The notes under the pieces are model-generated. The model was given only the letters and a program-made list of their open reading frames with translations. It did no database searches and was not told where the DNA came from. From IMG/VR virus record IMGVR_UViG_3300024520_005201, positions 1-64,000 of that record: a stretch of DNA of 64,000 bases; one strand, given 5' to 3'. This document shows positions 1 to 6,801 of this stretch, in pieces. Position numbers and translations under genes: made by a program. Origin of the DNA: a virus. Each line of letters opens with the position of its first letter. Position 1 is the stretch's first letter.

Positions 1-2
1 TT

Positions 3-230
3 ACTGGACAAAAGAGCGTGATTACAGCGCTACATGAATACACGCACTCGGCTGGCTACGGTGAAGTAGTTGCTGTTTGGTGGTCGACGAACGCTTTCCG
101 GTTGATATTCCCGAAGGCCTTTGCTAAACTAGAACAGCACCCGGATGTCCCTCATCTGATGAGGAAGATTAGACCACCTGTCGATGACGCGCCAGAGACG
201 TGTGCTGAGACGTGTGATATAAACGTCTAA
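3..230 (+). CDS. HExxH protein, C-terminal part, cut by left window edge
   Basis: The frame is open to the left edge, so only the last 75 residues are seen. A GTG at 18 could in principle start it, but it lies just before the key motif and has no ribosome site, so I treat the gene as truncated. HEYTH at visible residues 11-15 is the zinc-metallopeptidase HExxH signature, followed by AGYGE and a hydrophobic WW segment; the tail carries two cysteines (CAETC). Homologous phage proteins are known only as putative metallopeptidases. No substrate can be inferred. A GNRA-capped hairpin follows the stop. Confidence 0.6.
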   Translation, partial: TGQKSVITALHEYTHSAGYGEVVAVWWSTNAFRLIFPKAFAKLEQHPDVPHLMRKIRPPVDDAPETCAETCDINV

Positions 231-236
231 GCAGTC

Positions 237-254
237 GAGCTAGGAAACTAGCTC
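237..254 (+). other. Perfect stem-loop between CDS end and tRNA-Glu
   Basis: GAGCTAG (237-243) pairs perfectly with CTAGCTC (248-254) around a GAAA tetraloop, a stable GNRA hairpin. It sits 6 nt after the first stop codon and 7 nt before the tRNA. There is no following U-tract, so it is more likely a processing or stabilising element than a factor-independent terminator. Confidence 0.5.
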
Positions 255-260
255 GGCACT

Positions 261-332
261 AGCCCTATCCTCTAATGGTTAAGAGAACAGGCTTTCAACC
301 TGTCAATCGGAGTTCGATTCTCCGTAGGGTCA
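261..332 (+). tRNA. tRNA-Glu (UUC)
   Basis: Folds as a standard cloverleaf: anticodon stem ACAGG/CCTGT with loop CTTTCAA, anticodon TTC at 294-296; T-arm CGGAG/CTCCG with loop TTCGATT; 3-bp D stem CTC/GAG. Acceptor pairs 3-7 are good, 2-71 is G-U and 1-72 is an A-C mismatch. CCA is not encoded. It precedes the next gene by 12 nt and is probably cotranscribed with the plus-strand block. It reads GAA/GAG. Confidence 0.9.
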
Positions 333-344
333 TGGAGAACTATA

Positions 345-716
345 ATGAAAAAACTTAAAAAGTCAGAATTTTTTACAAAAAAAACTAACAAGAATGGCAC
401 ATTTGCTATTGGTTCTAGACATAGAATCATACTGCCAGAAAAGTATAAAGACCCTAGGAAAAACTTTGAAGGTGCCTTAGTAGAGATTGCTTCAAAGAAT
501 AATTACTTACACAAATTAGGCCTTAGTACTTCTAGCATTGAGAAAGCTAAAGTTATATGTAAGATTCTTGAAACTCCTAACGCAGATAGAGATGTAAAAA
601 TAATAGGATTAGAGTATCCAATTAGAAGGTCTTGGCTAGTAGCAGAAGGACACATGTGTGATTGTGATTTAAGAAAAGTTCTTATGGTTAGTGGTTGTGA
701 TTGTGGTGGCTATTAA
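345..716 (+). CDS. Hypothetical protein, 123 aa, cysteine-rich tail
   Basis: Not recognised. The start ATG at 345 has a GGAG 10 nt upstream. The protein is basic at the N-terminus (MKKLKKSEFF) and rich in lysine and arginine, with SRHRIILPEKY in the first third. It ends with a cluster of cysteines (CDCDLRK and CDCGGY) that could bind metal. The stop TAA is directly followed by the ATG of the next gene, so the two are translationally linked. It lies between two tRNAs, a usual place for small accessory phage genes. Confidence 0.7.
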   Translation: MKKLKKSEFFTKKTNKNGTFAIGSRHRIILPEKYKDPRKNFEGALVEIASKNNYLHKLGLSTSSIEKAKVICKILETPNADRDVKIIGLEYPIRRSWLVAEGHMCDCDLRKVLMVSGCDCGGY

Positions 717-929
717 ATGATACTAAAGGTTGAAGCGCTGGACCAATTCCATATTCGCGGCAGAGGAAAGGTCCTCATAGTTGATTCGCGCTCATACGAT
801 TTAACATTCCTAAATGGGGGAGTATTCTACACTGAGTTAGACAACGCTAGAGAATTTTGGGAAATTCGTGGGATTGAAAGAATGGGTAGTAGGCCAGTCA
901 TCGGTTTACCTGTAAGAGAAAGACAATAA
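717..929 (+). CDS. Hypothetical protein, 70 aa
   Basis: Small soluble protein of unknown role. Its ATG abuts the preceding stop codon with no gap, so it probably depends on translational coupling. The sequence reads as a compact beta-rich fold: alternating hydrophobic segments (GKVLIVDSRSYDLTFLNG) followed by an amphipathic stretch and a basic tail. No motif recognised. tRNA-Thr begins 4 nt after it. Confidence 0.65.
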   Translation: MILKVEALDQFHIRGRGKVLIVDSRSYDLTFLNGGVFYTELDNAREFWEIRGIERMGSRPVIGLPVRERQ

Positions 930-932
930 TAC

Positions 933-1005
933 GGTACTGTAGCTCAGTTGGTAGAGCACCTGCCTTGTAAGCAGGCGGTCGTGAGTTCGAGTCTCACCTG
1001 TACCT
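933..1005 (+). tRNA. tRNA-Thr (UGU)
   Basis: Cloverleaf: acceptor GGTACTG/CTGTACC (one T-T mismatch), D arm with GCTC/GAGC, anticodon stem CCTGC/GCAGG with loop CTTGTAA giving anticodon TGT at 966-968, T-arm GTGAG/CTCAC with loop TTCGAGT. No encoded CCA. It reads ACA, a frequent threonine codon in these genes. Confidence 0.93.
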
Positions 1006-1015
1006 TGGAGGATTA

Positions 1016-1219
1016 ATGAATTATATATTAGCAATTCTTTTTATGGTAGCTTCATCTGTAGTAGCTAGTCAAATAAGCAAGAGAATGAAAGAAGTAGGTC
1101 CGTTGAATTTTGCCAGATACGATAGGTATATATTCGCTGCTATGTCTACAAGGATAGCCTTAGTTATGGCACAGTTTGTTCTTATTGCAAATGGAATATC
1201 TAGACTGGTAGAAATGTAA
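1016..1219 (+). CDS. Small membrane protein, 67 aa
   Basis: Starts at ATG 1016 with a strong GGAG 6 nt upstream, immediately after tRNA-Thr. An N-terminal hydrophobic segment (residues 3-18, ILAILFMVASSVVAS) could be a signal anchor; a second hydrophobic stretch at about 47-60 (ALVMAQFVLIANG) makes two membrane passes likely, with a basic loop between them. The stop overlaps the next start (TAATG). Function unknown; size and topology would fit a holin-like or superinfection protein, but nothing shows this. Confidence 0.65.
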   Translation: MNYILAILFMVASSVVASQISKRMKEVGPLNFARYDRYIFAAMSTRIALVMAQFVLIANGISRLVEM

Positions 1220-1638
1220 TGCAAACATTCTTACCCTATCCAAACATTCGTCCCAGCGTAGCATCTTTAACTGATGACCAGCTATGTAGACAGAGAGTCG
1301 ATGCGAAAAAGATTCTCTCTACACTAGAAGGTAAGTCAAAAACTCACCGCCACCACCCAGCAGTTAAGATGTGGAATGGATATGATGAATTATTGAAAGG
1401 GTATTTAGCCGGAAGTATCTACGAGTGGATATCTAGAGGTCACTCTAATAATATGGAGATACCTAAGTTCGATTCATTCAAGTTTAAACTTCCACTATGG
1501 TGGGGAGGATACATACATAGAACACATAAGTCTCTATTGATTCGTTTAAATCCTCATCATTGTAAAGATTTTGATTGGAATATAGGATATGATATTCCCT
1601 TGTTCTGGCCCGTAAGGCATAACGGTAAATTTAAATAG
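1219..1638 (+). CDS. Hypothetical protein, 139 aa
   Basis: Starts within the preceding stop (TAATG). The N-terminal half looks helical (DDQLCRQRVDAKKIL), the middle is rich in tryptophan, glycine and histidine (LWWGGYIHRTHKS), and the tail is basic. No domain recognised. The last base of its TAG stop is the first base of tRNA-Arg, so gene and tRNA abut exactly. Confidence 0.65.
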   Translation: MQTFLPYPNIRPSVASLTDDQLCRQRVDAKKILSTLEGKSKTHRHHPAVKMWNGYDELLKGYLAGSIYEWISRGHSNNMEIPKFDSFKFKLPLWWGGYIHRTHKSLLIRLNPHHCKDFDWNIGYDIPLFWPVRHNGKFK

Positions 1639-1709
1639 CCCCCTTGGCCTAATAGAAGGGCAACTCGCTTCTAACGAGTAGATTGTGGGTGCAAATCCTA
1701 CAGGGGGTA
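1638..1709 (+). tRNA. tRNA-Arg (UCU)
   Basis: Acceptor GCCCCCT pairs with AGGGGGT (first pair G-U), anticodon stem ACTCG/CGAGT with loop CTTCTAA gives anticodon TCT at 1670-1672, T-arm GTGGG/CCTAC with loop TGCAAAT. No CCA encoded. It reads AGA, which is used heavily for arginine in this genome. Confidence 0.92.
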
Positions 1710-1734
1710 TTAACCCAAGAAAGAAAGAGGGAAA

Positions 1735-2766
1735 ATGGTTGCAATTCTTCCGTCGACAGATGTCGCTTTAACGTATGATGATGTTCTTTTAATTCCAGGC
1801 TATTCAGATATTAAAAGTCGTCATGATGTAGACTTGACTAGCGGTAGCTTAGACCTCCGCACTCCTTTTATTAGTTCCAATATGGATACTGTTACAGAGG
1901 AGAACATGGCTATTGCTATGTATGAAGAAGGTGGTCTAGGAATTGTCCATAGATTCCTTATACCAAGTAGGCTAGACCAAATTATAAAGAGGATTAAATC
2001 CTCTGGCGGTTCTCCTTGCATATCAGTAGGAATAAATGGAGATTCAGAAGAGCTACTCCATGTTGCTATTAAGAATAAGGTACGTCTTTACTGTGTAGAT
2101 GTTGCCCACGGACACCATGCTGGTGTTGCTAATCGAATAGATGATATCAGAAAATTTACACATGGATGGTCTGATGTAAAAATTATAGCGGGGAATGTAG
2201 CGACCGTTGATGGTGCTCAGTTTCTTATTGATGCTGGTGCTGATATCATTAAGGTTGGAATAGGTCCTGGTAGTCATTGCACTACAAGGATAGTTACTGG
2301 TCATGGTGTTCCTCAGCTTACAGCTATTAGTAATATCAGAAATTCAATTAGTGATAACATAGAAATTATCGCAGATGGTGGTATCAGAAACTCAGGAGAT
2401 ATAGCTAAGGCAATTGCAGTAGGGGCAGACTATGTAATGCTTGGTAGATTACTTGCTGGCTGTAAAGAAACTCCTATGGAAACTATTGTTAAAAATGGCA
2501 AGAGATTAAAATACTACAGAGGCATGGCTAGTTTTACTGCACAAAGAGAAAGAGGGCGCTCTAAGAAGAGCATCATCTCCGAAGGTGTTGCATCTTCTAT
2601 TCCTGAAACAGGACCAGTATCGGAAGTAGTTGGAAAATTACGCGGAGGTTTAGCTTCGGCATTCTCATATACCGGAGCTAGAACAATGGACGAATTTAAA
2701 TCCAAAGCAAAAGTAATTAGAGTAACAGGTAATTCTCATATAGAAGGGACACCTCACGGAGTATGA
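1735..2766 (+). CDS. guaB: IMP dehydrogenase / GMP reductase family enzyme without CBS domains
   Basis: 343-aa (beta/alpha)8 barrel of the IMPDH/GMPR family. Visible marks: LTYDDVLLIP at residues 12-21, SSNMDTVTE at 47-55, the catalytic loop GIGPGSHCTTRIVTGHG at 175-191 with the active-site cysteine at 182, and ADGGIR at 213-218. The loop (TTRIVTGHGVPQ) is closer to IMPDH than to GMP reductase. The paired CBS module that bacterial IMPDH carries near residue 90 is absent, as in GMP reductases and some phage enzymes. It would feed guanine nucleotide synthesis (IMP to XMP). Start ATG has GAGGG upstream; the stop overlaps the next start (ATGA). IMPDH versus GMPR is my inference. Confidence 0.85.
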   Translation: MVAILPSTDVALTYDDVLLIPGYSDIKSRHDVDLTSGSLDLRTPFISSNMDTVTEENMAIAMYEEGGLGIVHRFLIPSRLDQIIKRIKSSGGSPCISVGINGDSEELLHVAIKNKVRLYCVDVAHGHHAGVANRIDDIRKFTHGWSDVKIIAGNVATVDGAQFLIDAGADIIKVGIGPGSHCTTRIVTGHGVPQLTAISNIRNSISDNIEIIADGGIRNSGDIAKAIAVGADYVMLGRLLAGCKETPMETIVKNGKRLKYYRGMASFTAQRERGRSKKSIISEGVASSIPETGPVSEVVGKLRGGLASAFSYTGARTMDEFKSKAKVIRVTGNSHIEGTPHGV

Positions 2767-3167
2767 GCCACGTAGAATTAAAAGCATTAGAGACTCGTAA
2801 GAATAATTTTAGAAAAAAATTGGCCAGTAAAAAAGACAGACAGGCTGCTCTATCTAAAGATATAAATGATTTGATGAGAGAAATAAGGGATGTTGAGTCT
2901 ATTATCGAAGCAATTAAAATCGGCAAACTAGAAAACAATTCTATTACTATCACTGAACATGCTATCCTGAGATACTTAGAACGAGTTAAGGGTATTGATA
3001 TTGAAGCAATTAAGAAAGATATCGTTACCGAAGAGGTTCTAAAGCAAATAAAAACTCTGGGTGCAGGCATCTACCCAGTCAAAGGTAGATATCATAATAT
3101 AGATAAGAGTACATTTATGATTCGTGTCAGAGATAATGCAGTAATAACTGTTTTAACAAAAGGATAA
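2763..3167 (+). CDS. Coiled-coil protein with RelE/BrnT-like C-terminal domain, 134 aa
   Basis: The first 60 residues are a charged coiled coil (many K, R, E, D, with leucines at heptad spacing). The C-terminal half reads ITEHAILRYLERVKGIDIE followed by beta strands ending in DNAVITVLTKG, the layout of small DUF4258/BrnT-like domains related to RelE toxins. In phages this domain is usually a stand-alone small gene and its role is unknown. The start overlaps the IMPDH stop (ATGA). No antitoxin-like partner is adjacent, so I do not call it a toxin-antitoxin module. Confidence 0.65.
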   Translation: MSHVELKALETRKNNFRKKLASKKDRQAALSKDINDLMREIRDVESIIEAIKIGKLENNSITITEHAILRYLERVKGIDIEAIKKDIVTEEVLKQIKTLGAGIYPVKGRYHNIDKSTFMIRVRDNAVITVLTKG

Positions 3168-3170
3168 CTA

Positions 3171-3350
3171 ATGTTACGAAGATATCAAAGACTGCATAAA
3201 ATATTACTAATTTTTAATTCAGGAATATCAGATGGCTCCCTTGAAGACAATCATGTATATGATGCGCTACTTGATTACATGGATGTTGTCTGGGATAACC
3301 TAAGCGAAGAAGAGAAGAAGTTCCTGACAAAGAATAGATTCCGCGTATAA
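3171..3350 (+). CDS. Small acidic hypothetical protein, 59 aa
   Basis: Begins at ATG 3171, 3 nt after the previous stop, with an AGGATAAC ribosome site, and ends at TAA 3350. Basic N-terminus (MLRRYQRLHK) followed by an acidic helical part (DALLDYMDVVWDNLSEEEKK). Short helical proteins with an LSEEEKKFL ending are common in phage early regions; no function is known. Its 3' end contains a near-consensus promoter for the genes that follow. Confidence 0.6.
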   Translation: MLRRYQRLHKILLIFNSGISDGSLEDNHVYDALLDYMDVVWDNLSEEEKKFLTKNRFRV

Positions 3351-3351
3351 T
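3324..3351 (+). promoter_or_regulatory. Sigma-70 type promoter with CGCG upstream of -10
   Basis: -35 CTGACA (3324-3329), 16-nt spacer, -10 TATAAT (3346-3351), preceded directly by CGCG. It lies inside the end of the preceding gene and would drive the HNH remnant, tRNA-Ile and the methyltransferase group. The same arrangement (16-nt spacer, CGCG next to the -10) occurs at three other sites with good boxes, which is the main support. Confidence 0.65.
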
Positions 3352-3359
3352 AAAATTAG

Positions 3360-3539
3360 GAACACCGGGGCATGGGAGGCAAGGTAGTCAATATATCTGG
3401 AGAAAAGATATACGGTATCGCCAGATGTATAAACAGGGGATTTTCTAAGAAAAGAATTCTTGAAGAAATATCTAAGTGCGAACTTGTTTGTGCTGTTTGT
3501 CATAGAATAAGGACACACATCACTAGAAAAGGCCAGTAG
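3360..3539 (+). pseudogene. HNH endonuclease C-terminal remnant
   Basis: From the codon after a TAG the frame reads EHRG then MGGKVVNIS, and ends KCELVCAVCHRIRTHI. This matches the second half of phage HNH nucleases: a D/E-H-R motif, the helix, and the C-x2-C-H finger. The first half with the N-terminal CxxC pair is missing. An ATG at 3372 could still give a 55-aa product. The last codons overlap the 5' end of tRNA-Ile. I infer a decayed homing endonuclease; an alternative is a small Zn-binding protein reusing this domain. Confidence 0.6.
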
Positions 3540-3602
3540 TTCAGCAGTTAGAACAGCACTCTTATAAGGTGTAAGTCGCAGGTGCAACTCCTGCCTGGCC
3601 CA
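3530..3602 (+). tRNA. tRNA-Ile (UAU)
   Basis: D arm GTTC/GAAC, anticodon stem GCACT/GGTGT (two G-U pairs) with loop CTTATAA, anticodon TAT at 3563-3565; T-arm GCAGG/CCTGC with loop TGCAACT; acceptor pairs 2-7 perfect, pair 1-72 an A-C mismatch as in tRNA-Glu. No CCA encoded. It would read ATA directly without the lysidine modification, useful since ATA is common in these genes. Confidence 0.88.
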
Positions 3603-3614
3603 TTAAGGATTAAT

Positions 3615-3806
3615 ATGACTAAAAATGAACTTGAAAAAACTGTTAATGAAATTGAAAAGACTGTTGTGGCCATGAGAACATTAGCTGACAAAATGCTTAA
3701 TAATGCAAAATCTATTCATGCACCATGTGAGAATGCGTACACAACTACCAAGAGTCGTATGTCAAGCTGTTCGTGCTGGAGATGTTTGCCGAAAGAAAGG
3801 CCCTAA
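3615..3806 (+). CDS. Hypothetical small protein, 63 aa
   Basis: ATG 3615 with AAGGA upstream, just after tRNA-Ile. The first 40 residues form one helix with a heptad pattern (NELEKTVNEIEKTVVAMRTLADKM). The last 15 residues change character: SSCSCWRC followed by a basic end, with three cysteines. The tail and the next 50 bases look like a recombination scar, since a tRNA T-arm-like sequence and a repeated gene-start motif follow. Function unknown. Confidence 0.55.
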   Translation: MTKNELEKTVNEIEKTVVAMRTLADKMLNNAKSIHAPCENAYTTTKSRMSSCSCWRCLPKERP

Positions 3807-3859
3807 TGGCTCGACTCAATAAGCTAGGTTCGATTCCTAGATGCCCTATAGGAGATACT

Positions 3860-4441
3860 ATGAAGGATGTATACGATAGTTTATATTCTGAGGATAGATA
3901 CGCTGGAATAATCAATCACAAGCAGGCTAACTGGTTGCTGAAAAGACCATTGGCTGGTATTAAAACTGCAGTTGATTTTGGATGCGGACCTGGACACACA
4001 GTAAAGAAGCTGCGTGCTCACGGTATAGATACAACCGGGGTTGATTTCTCCACTACTCTAAAGGAAAGATTTTGGAGCGGAGATGATAAGTTTATTCAAG
4101 GCGATATAACATCTACAGACTTAGATGATACATTCGACCTTGTTGTTTGTCACGATGTGCTTGAACATTTAGCAGAAGAAGATGCTACTAAGGCATTGGA
4201 CACACTAGCAAAGCATACTAATGGATTCGTTTCTTTAGTCATTGCTAATCATTCAGACGTCTGGCTTGGAAAAGAACTCCATATTAACAACCAGCCTTAT
4301 GACTGGTGGAAGAATCTTGTTGAAGAGCGCTGGGAGATACTTGAATCACAAAGCCCCAGCGGCAGAGACTTTCCGGGGTCATCTTTTCCCAAGAACCAGC
4401 AGGGGATATTACATCTCTTCTGGTGCAAGAAGAAGGACTAG
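3860..4441 (+). CDS. Class I SAM-dependent methyltransferase, 193 aa
   Basis: I take ATG 3860 (AGGAG 6 nt upstream) rather than the upstream in-frame ATGs, which read through a non-conserved tRNA-like stretch. Motif I is DFGCGPGH at residues 39-46, followed by GVDFS for the ribose-binding acid; the post-motif FDLVVCHDVLEHL is typical of the UbiG/Methyltransf_11 family, which methylates small molecules. The C-terminal part (LHINNQPYDWWKNLVEERWEI) resembles phage methyltransferases often found near sugar or queuosine genes. Substrate unknown. Confidence 0.8.
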   Translation: MKDVYDSLYSEDRYAGIINHKQANWLLKRPLAGIKTAVDFGCGPGHTVKKLRAHGIDTTGVDFSTTLKERFWSGDDKFIQGDITSTDLDDTFDLVVCHDVLEHLAEEDATKALDTLAKHTNGFVSLVIANHSDVWLGKELHINNQPYDWWKNLVEERWEILESQSPSGRDFPGSSFPKNQQGILHLFWCKKKD

Positions 4442-4455
4442 ATGGCTCGACTCAT

Positions 4456-4650
4456 ATGATTATATTTTTAGTTTATGACGATGCTAATCCTGTCTGGGCT
4501 GCAGTTCGCGGAATCTACAACGATAGAGAAGATGCCATGCAGCACGCCAAAGATATTACTAGCACAGACTATAATTTTATTCCAGATGAAAATCGCTGGG
4601 AAAATAAGTATGGAAGTAGTGTCTGGATAGAAAAGCGAGTAGTAGAATAG
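4456..4650 (+). CDS. Hypothetical protein, 64 aa
   Basis: Start chosen at ATG 4456 (MIIFLVYDD). Compact alpha/beta pattern: a hydrophobic first strand, then an acidic helix (NDREDAMQHAKD) and WIEKRVVE at the end. Small phage proteins of this form are of unknown role. The start is preceded by a copy of the TGGCTCGACTCA motif that also begins the next gene. The stop overlaps the GTG start of the next gene (TAGTG). Confidence 0.6.
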   Translation: MIIFLVYDDANPVWAAVRGIYNDREDAMQHAKDITSTDYNFIPDENRWENKYGSSVWIEKRVVE

Positions 4651-5006
4651 TGGCCCGACTCAATATAATAATCTGTGACCTATGTAAGTCAATATCATCG
4701 GCCACATTACCTTTTGCATTAGCCCTACAATCCGGCAAGGGAAAAGATAAGGAGCAGACTAAGGCCGAGATTTGTCAGAAGTGTTATGACTCTATCTATA
4801 AAAAGATAGAATCTGATTTTGATTTTAATAAAAGTTTAAAGCCACAGCCTCGGTTGGAAAAAATTGAGATTACAGAAGGGGAATCAATAGTGCCAAGTAA
4901 GAACATAACGTCAGTGCCACTAGAACACAAATGTCCTCATGATAAAACATCGTTCGACCCCCCTAATCTTAGGTGCAGGGATTGCGGAGAGGAGTGGAGA
5001 GCTTGA
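4650..5006 (+). CDS. Zinc-ribbon protein, 118 aa, GTG start
   Basis: Starts at GTG 4650, overlapping the preceding TAG. There are two metal-binding halves: CDLC (about residues 9-12) with CQKC (41-44), and at the C-terminus CPHDKTSFDPPNLRCRDCGEEW, a C-x2-H/C-x2-C ribbon. The middle is a basic helix. Such twin-ribbon proteins in phages may bind nucleic acid or act as transcription adaptors; that is inference. Translation from GTG is favoured because the frame has two intact ribbons. Confidence 0.65.
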   Translation: MARLNIIICDLCKSISSATLPFALALQSGKGKDKEQTKAEICQKCYDSIYKKIESDFDFNKSLKPQPRLEKIEITEGESIVPSKNITSVPLEHKCPHDKTSFDPPNLRCRDCGEEWRA

Positions 5007-5023
5007 ACTCTAAGGAGGAAGCT

Positions 5024-5344
5024 ATGTCTCTCAGTCGCAAAGATAAAGAACTATTACATCAGGCAATATTAAGAATAACCAGAGTTATTACAGACCTAGA
5101 CGACACACCAGTCGACCCTAGGGTCCTAGATATGCTAGAAATTTGCGGGTCTCTGCTTGAACAGCAGATTGAAATGGAAATTGTATTTGAGAACTATAGC
5201 GCAACAGAGAATAATGAAGTTATTTTATTTGAACAGCAAGATATTGAAGATGAAAATATAGAAGTTGTTCATATTAAGTTTGAGGAGGATTCTAATATTC
5301 CTTCTCCAGAAGATTTAGAAAATTGGTTTAACCTAGGAGATTAG
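5024..5344 (+). CDS. Acidic hypothetical protein, 106 aa
   Basis: ATG 5024 has the strong site AAGGAGGAA 5 nt upstream, so the longer in-frame start at 4973 is rejected. The first half is helical (KDKELLHQAILRITRVITDLDD) with a likely dimer helix (LDMLEICGSLLEQQIEM). The second half is very acidic with many E and D, ending PEDLENWFNLGD. Acidic tails like this can mimic DNA or contact other proteins, but no homologue is recognised. Confidence 0.65.
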   Translation: MSLSRKDKELLHQAILRITRVITDLDDTPVDPRVLDMLEICGSLLEQQIEMEIVFENYSATENNEVILFEQQDIEDENIEVVHIKFEEDSNIPSPEDLENWFNLGD

Positions 5345-5387
5345 AATGACTTCTATAAGGACTAGTAATTGTCATACGTGAAATACT

Positions 5388-5921
5388 ATGAGGACTTTAG
5401 TTTTAAACAAAGCATGGATGGCAATTAGAAACGTCTCTTGGAGAGATGCATTTAGGCTATTATGCGCCGGAAGAGCAGAAGTTCTTAAGTATTACGAAGC
5501 AACTGTCAAGACCCCCAGGGAAGAGATGTTCGTTCCTGCTGTAATTAGACTATTCAGCTTTGACAAATTACCCCTGTGTAAAGTATCATTCTCTAGAAGA
5601 ACAATATTAGAGAGAGATAACTTTGAATGTCAATATTGTAGTCAGAAGCTAACACTTAAGACTGCTACTCTCGACCATGTATTACCTAGGTCACGGGGTG
5701 GAAAGACTACATTTGAAAACACTGTAGCAAGTTGCAATCCGTGTAACAATAAAAAAGGAAATAGATTACTTCGCAACTCTTCTTTTAAATTAAGGAAGAA
5801 ACCTAGTAAGCCAGCTAAATTATCTTTTAGATTTAGATTAAAACAATTAGAGGAAGAATGGAAGGATTACCTTCCGGAGAAAATAAAAAATGAGTTTCAA
5901 ATTAACCGTAGAAATACTTGA
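5388..5921 (+). CDS. HNH endonuclease, 177 aa, intact
   Basis: Complete HNH fold: CQYC at residues 81-84, LDHVLPRSRGG from 95 (catalytic D-H), N111, and CNPC at 116-119 followed by NKKG. The N-terminal 70 residues (NKAWMAIRNVSWRDAFRLL) are the leader seen in bacterial and phage HNH proteins of the McrA-like group. It would nick or cut DNA near its own locus (free-standing homing) or work with packaging; no terminase is nearby, so homing is more likely. The tail is basic. The next gene overlaps it by 32 nt. Confidence 0.85.
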   Translation: MRTLVLNKAWMAIRNVSWRDAFRLLCAGRAEVLKYYEATVKTPREEMFVPAVIRLFSFDKLPLCKVSFSRRTILERDNFECQYCSQKLTLKTATLDHVLPRSRGGKTTFENTVASCNPCNNKKGNRLLRNSSFKLRKKPSKPAKLSFRFRLKQLEEEWKDYLPEKIKNEFQINRRNT

Positions 5922-6126
5922 TGATGCTACTACAAAGATTGATTTTGATGGCAATGTAAATCATATAATCTTAGTGGGTGTGCTTGAGTCAATCAAATAT
6001 GAAGTTATTGGTTCGGCAGCTTTAATGGCAGCCGAGGAAGCAGCAAATGCAAACGCTGCGGCAGCCGTTGCTGCGGCTGAACTACAAGGGGAAGCTATAG
6101 CTACTCCTGAATCACAAGGAGTATAA
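5890..6126 (+). CDS. Alanine-rich hypothetical protein, 78 aa
   Basis: Starts inside the 3' end of the HNH gene. The first 45 residues look like a small beta-alpha unit (KLTVEILDDATTKIDFDG). Residues 45-65 are an almost pure Ala/Glu/Asn run (AAEEAANANAAAAVAAAEL), a low-complexity helix. It is the first of three consecutive genes (to 6801) joined stop-to-start, so the three probably work together. Function unknown. Confidence 0.6.
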   Translation: MSFKLTVEILDDATTKIDFDGNVNHIILVGVLESIKYEVIGSAALMAAEEAANANAAAAVAAAELQGEAIATPESQGV

Positions 6127-6390
6127 ATGCCATTCATACCACCAAAGAAGGATATGGCTCCAGAAAATGTCATGGAGCTTTGTCGGGGAAATTTAAGAGA
6201 GGCTCTGCGCCCTTACTTTAAGGGCAAGGACGCGGCGAGTAGATTAGAAGATGCTGTTGCTGTAGCGACTAATTCTATTGGACATATGCTGACAATGCGC
6301 CCGGTTCGTGAGGGGCCAGTGGGTGCCACTATAATGACAGAGAGGGCTTCAGCAGTTAAGAAGCCTGGCTCTGCACCAAGGAATATGTAA
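6127..6390 (+). CDS. Hypothetical protein, 87 aa
   Basis: Its ATG follows the previous TAA with no gap. Helical, with conserved-looking segments ENVMELCRGNLREALRPYFKGKDAASRLEDAVAVA and a flexible Pro/Gly-rich tail. No known motif. Being sandwiched in a strict stop-start-stop-start trio suggests equal expression of all three products. Confidence 0.6.
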   Translation: MPFIPPKKDMAPENVMELCRGNLREALRPYFKGKDAASRLEDAVAVATNSIGHMLTMRPVREGPVGATIMTERASAVKKPGSAPRNM

Positions 6391-6801
6391 ATGGACCAGA
6401 AACAACAGAATAAAGTTAGAGATATGATAGCTGCAGAGTTAGCTGGAATACCTGTGGCACCTGTCGTCCAGAACGCCTTGGAACAGGCAATGGCTGCAGC
6501 ACCAGGTATGCCTCTCAGCGCACCACAGCCCGCTCAGGCACCTGTAAATATAGTTCAAGCCCCAAGCCCAACCCAGTTTCCACTGGACGAGTATGAGGCT
6601 CTAATGATTGATGCTTTAACCTGGAGGGTTGAGTCTGCTGAGAAATCCCAGCAATTAATCAAGACTGAGGCGCAAGGTATTCAAGATATGCGCGATAAAA
6701 TATTAGCTCGCTGTGTTAAGAGACTGGGTATAGATGTCACTCAGTTTAATTTAGCAATTAATGCGACAACTAAATCAATTAAAATAGAAAAGAGGGGCTA
6801 A
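6391..6801 (+). CDS. Hypothetical protein, 136 aa
   Basis: Last gene of the plus-strand block; ATG directly follows the previous TAA. A Pro/Ala/Gln-rich linker fills residues 25-65 (APQPAQAPVNIVQAPSPT) and a helical domain follows (EYEALMIDALTWRVESAEKSQQLIKTEAQGIQ). Separate helical and linker parts suggest a scaffold- or adaptor-like protein; no family recognised. Its stop codon lies in the loop of the terminator hairpin. Confidence 0.6.
   Translation: MDQKQQNKVRDMIAAELAGIPVAPVVQNALEQAMAAAPGMPLSAPQPAQAPVNIVQAPSPTQFPLDEYEALMIDALTWRVESAEKSQQLIKTEAQGIQDMRDKILARCVKRLGIDVTQFNLAINATTKSIKIEKRG

Noticed and set aside
2763-3350. Toxin-antitoxin pair of the RelE/BrnT-like gene and the following small gene
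   Set aside because: The small acidic protein has no DNA-binding antitoxin pattern and the order and promoter do not fit; the domain also occurs alone in phages.
3806-3850. tRNA-like sequence with a good T-arm (CTAGG/CCTAG) and possible acceptor end
   Set aside because: No matching 5' acceptor strand, D arm or anticodon arm exists within 100 nt, including permuted or intron-containing arrangements I tried. Treated as a tRNA 3' fragment or coincidence.
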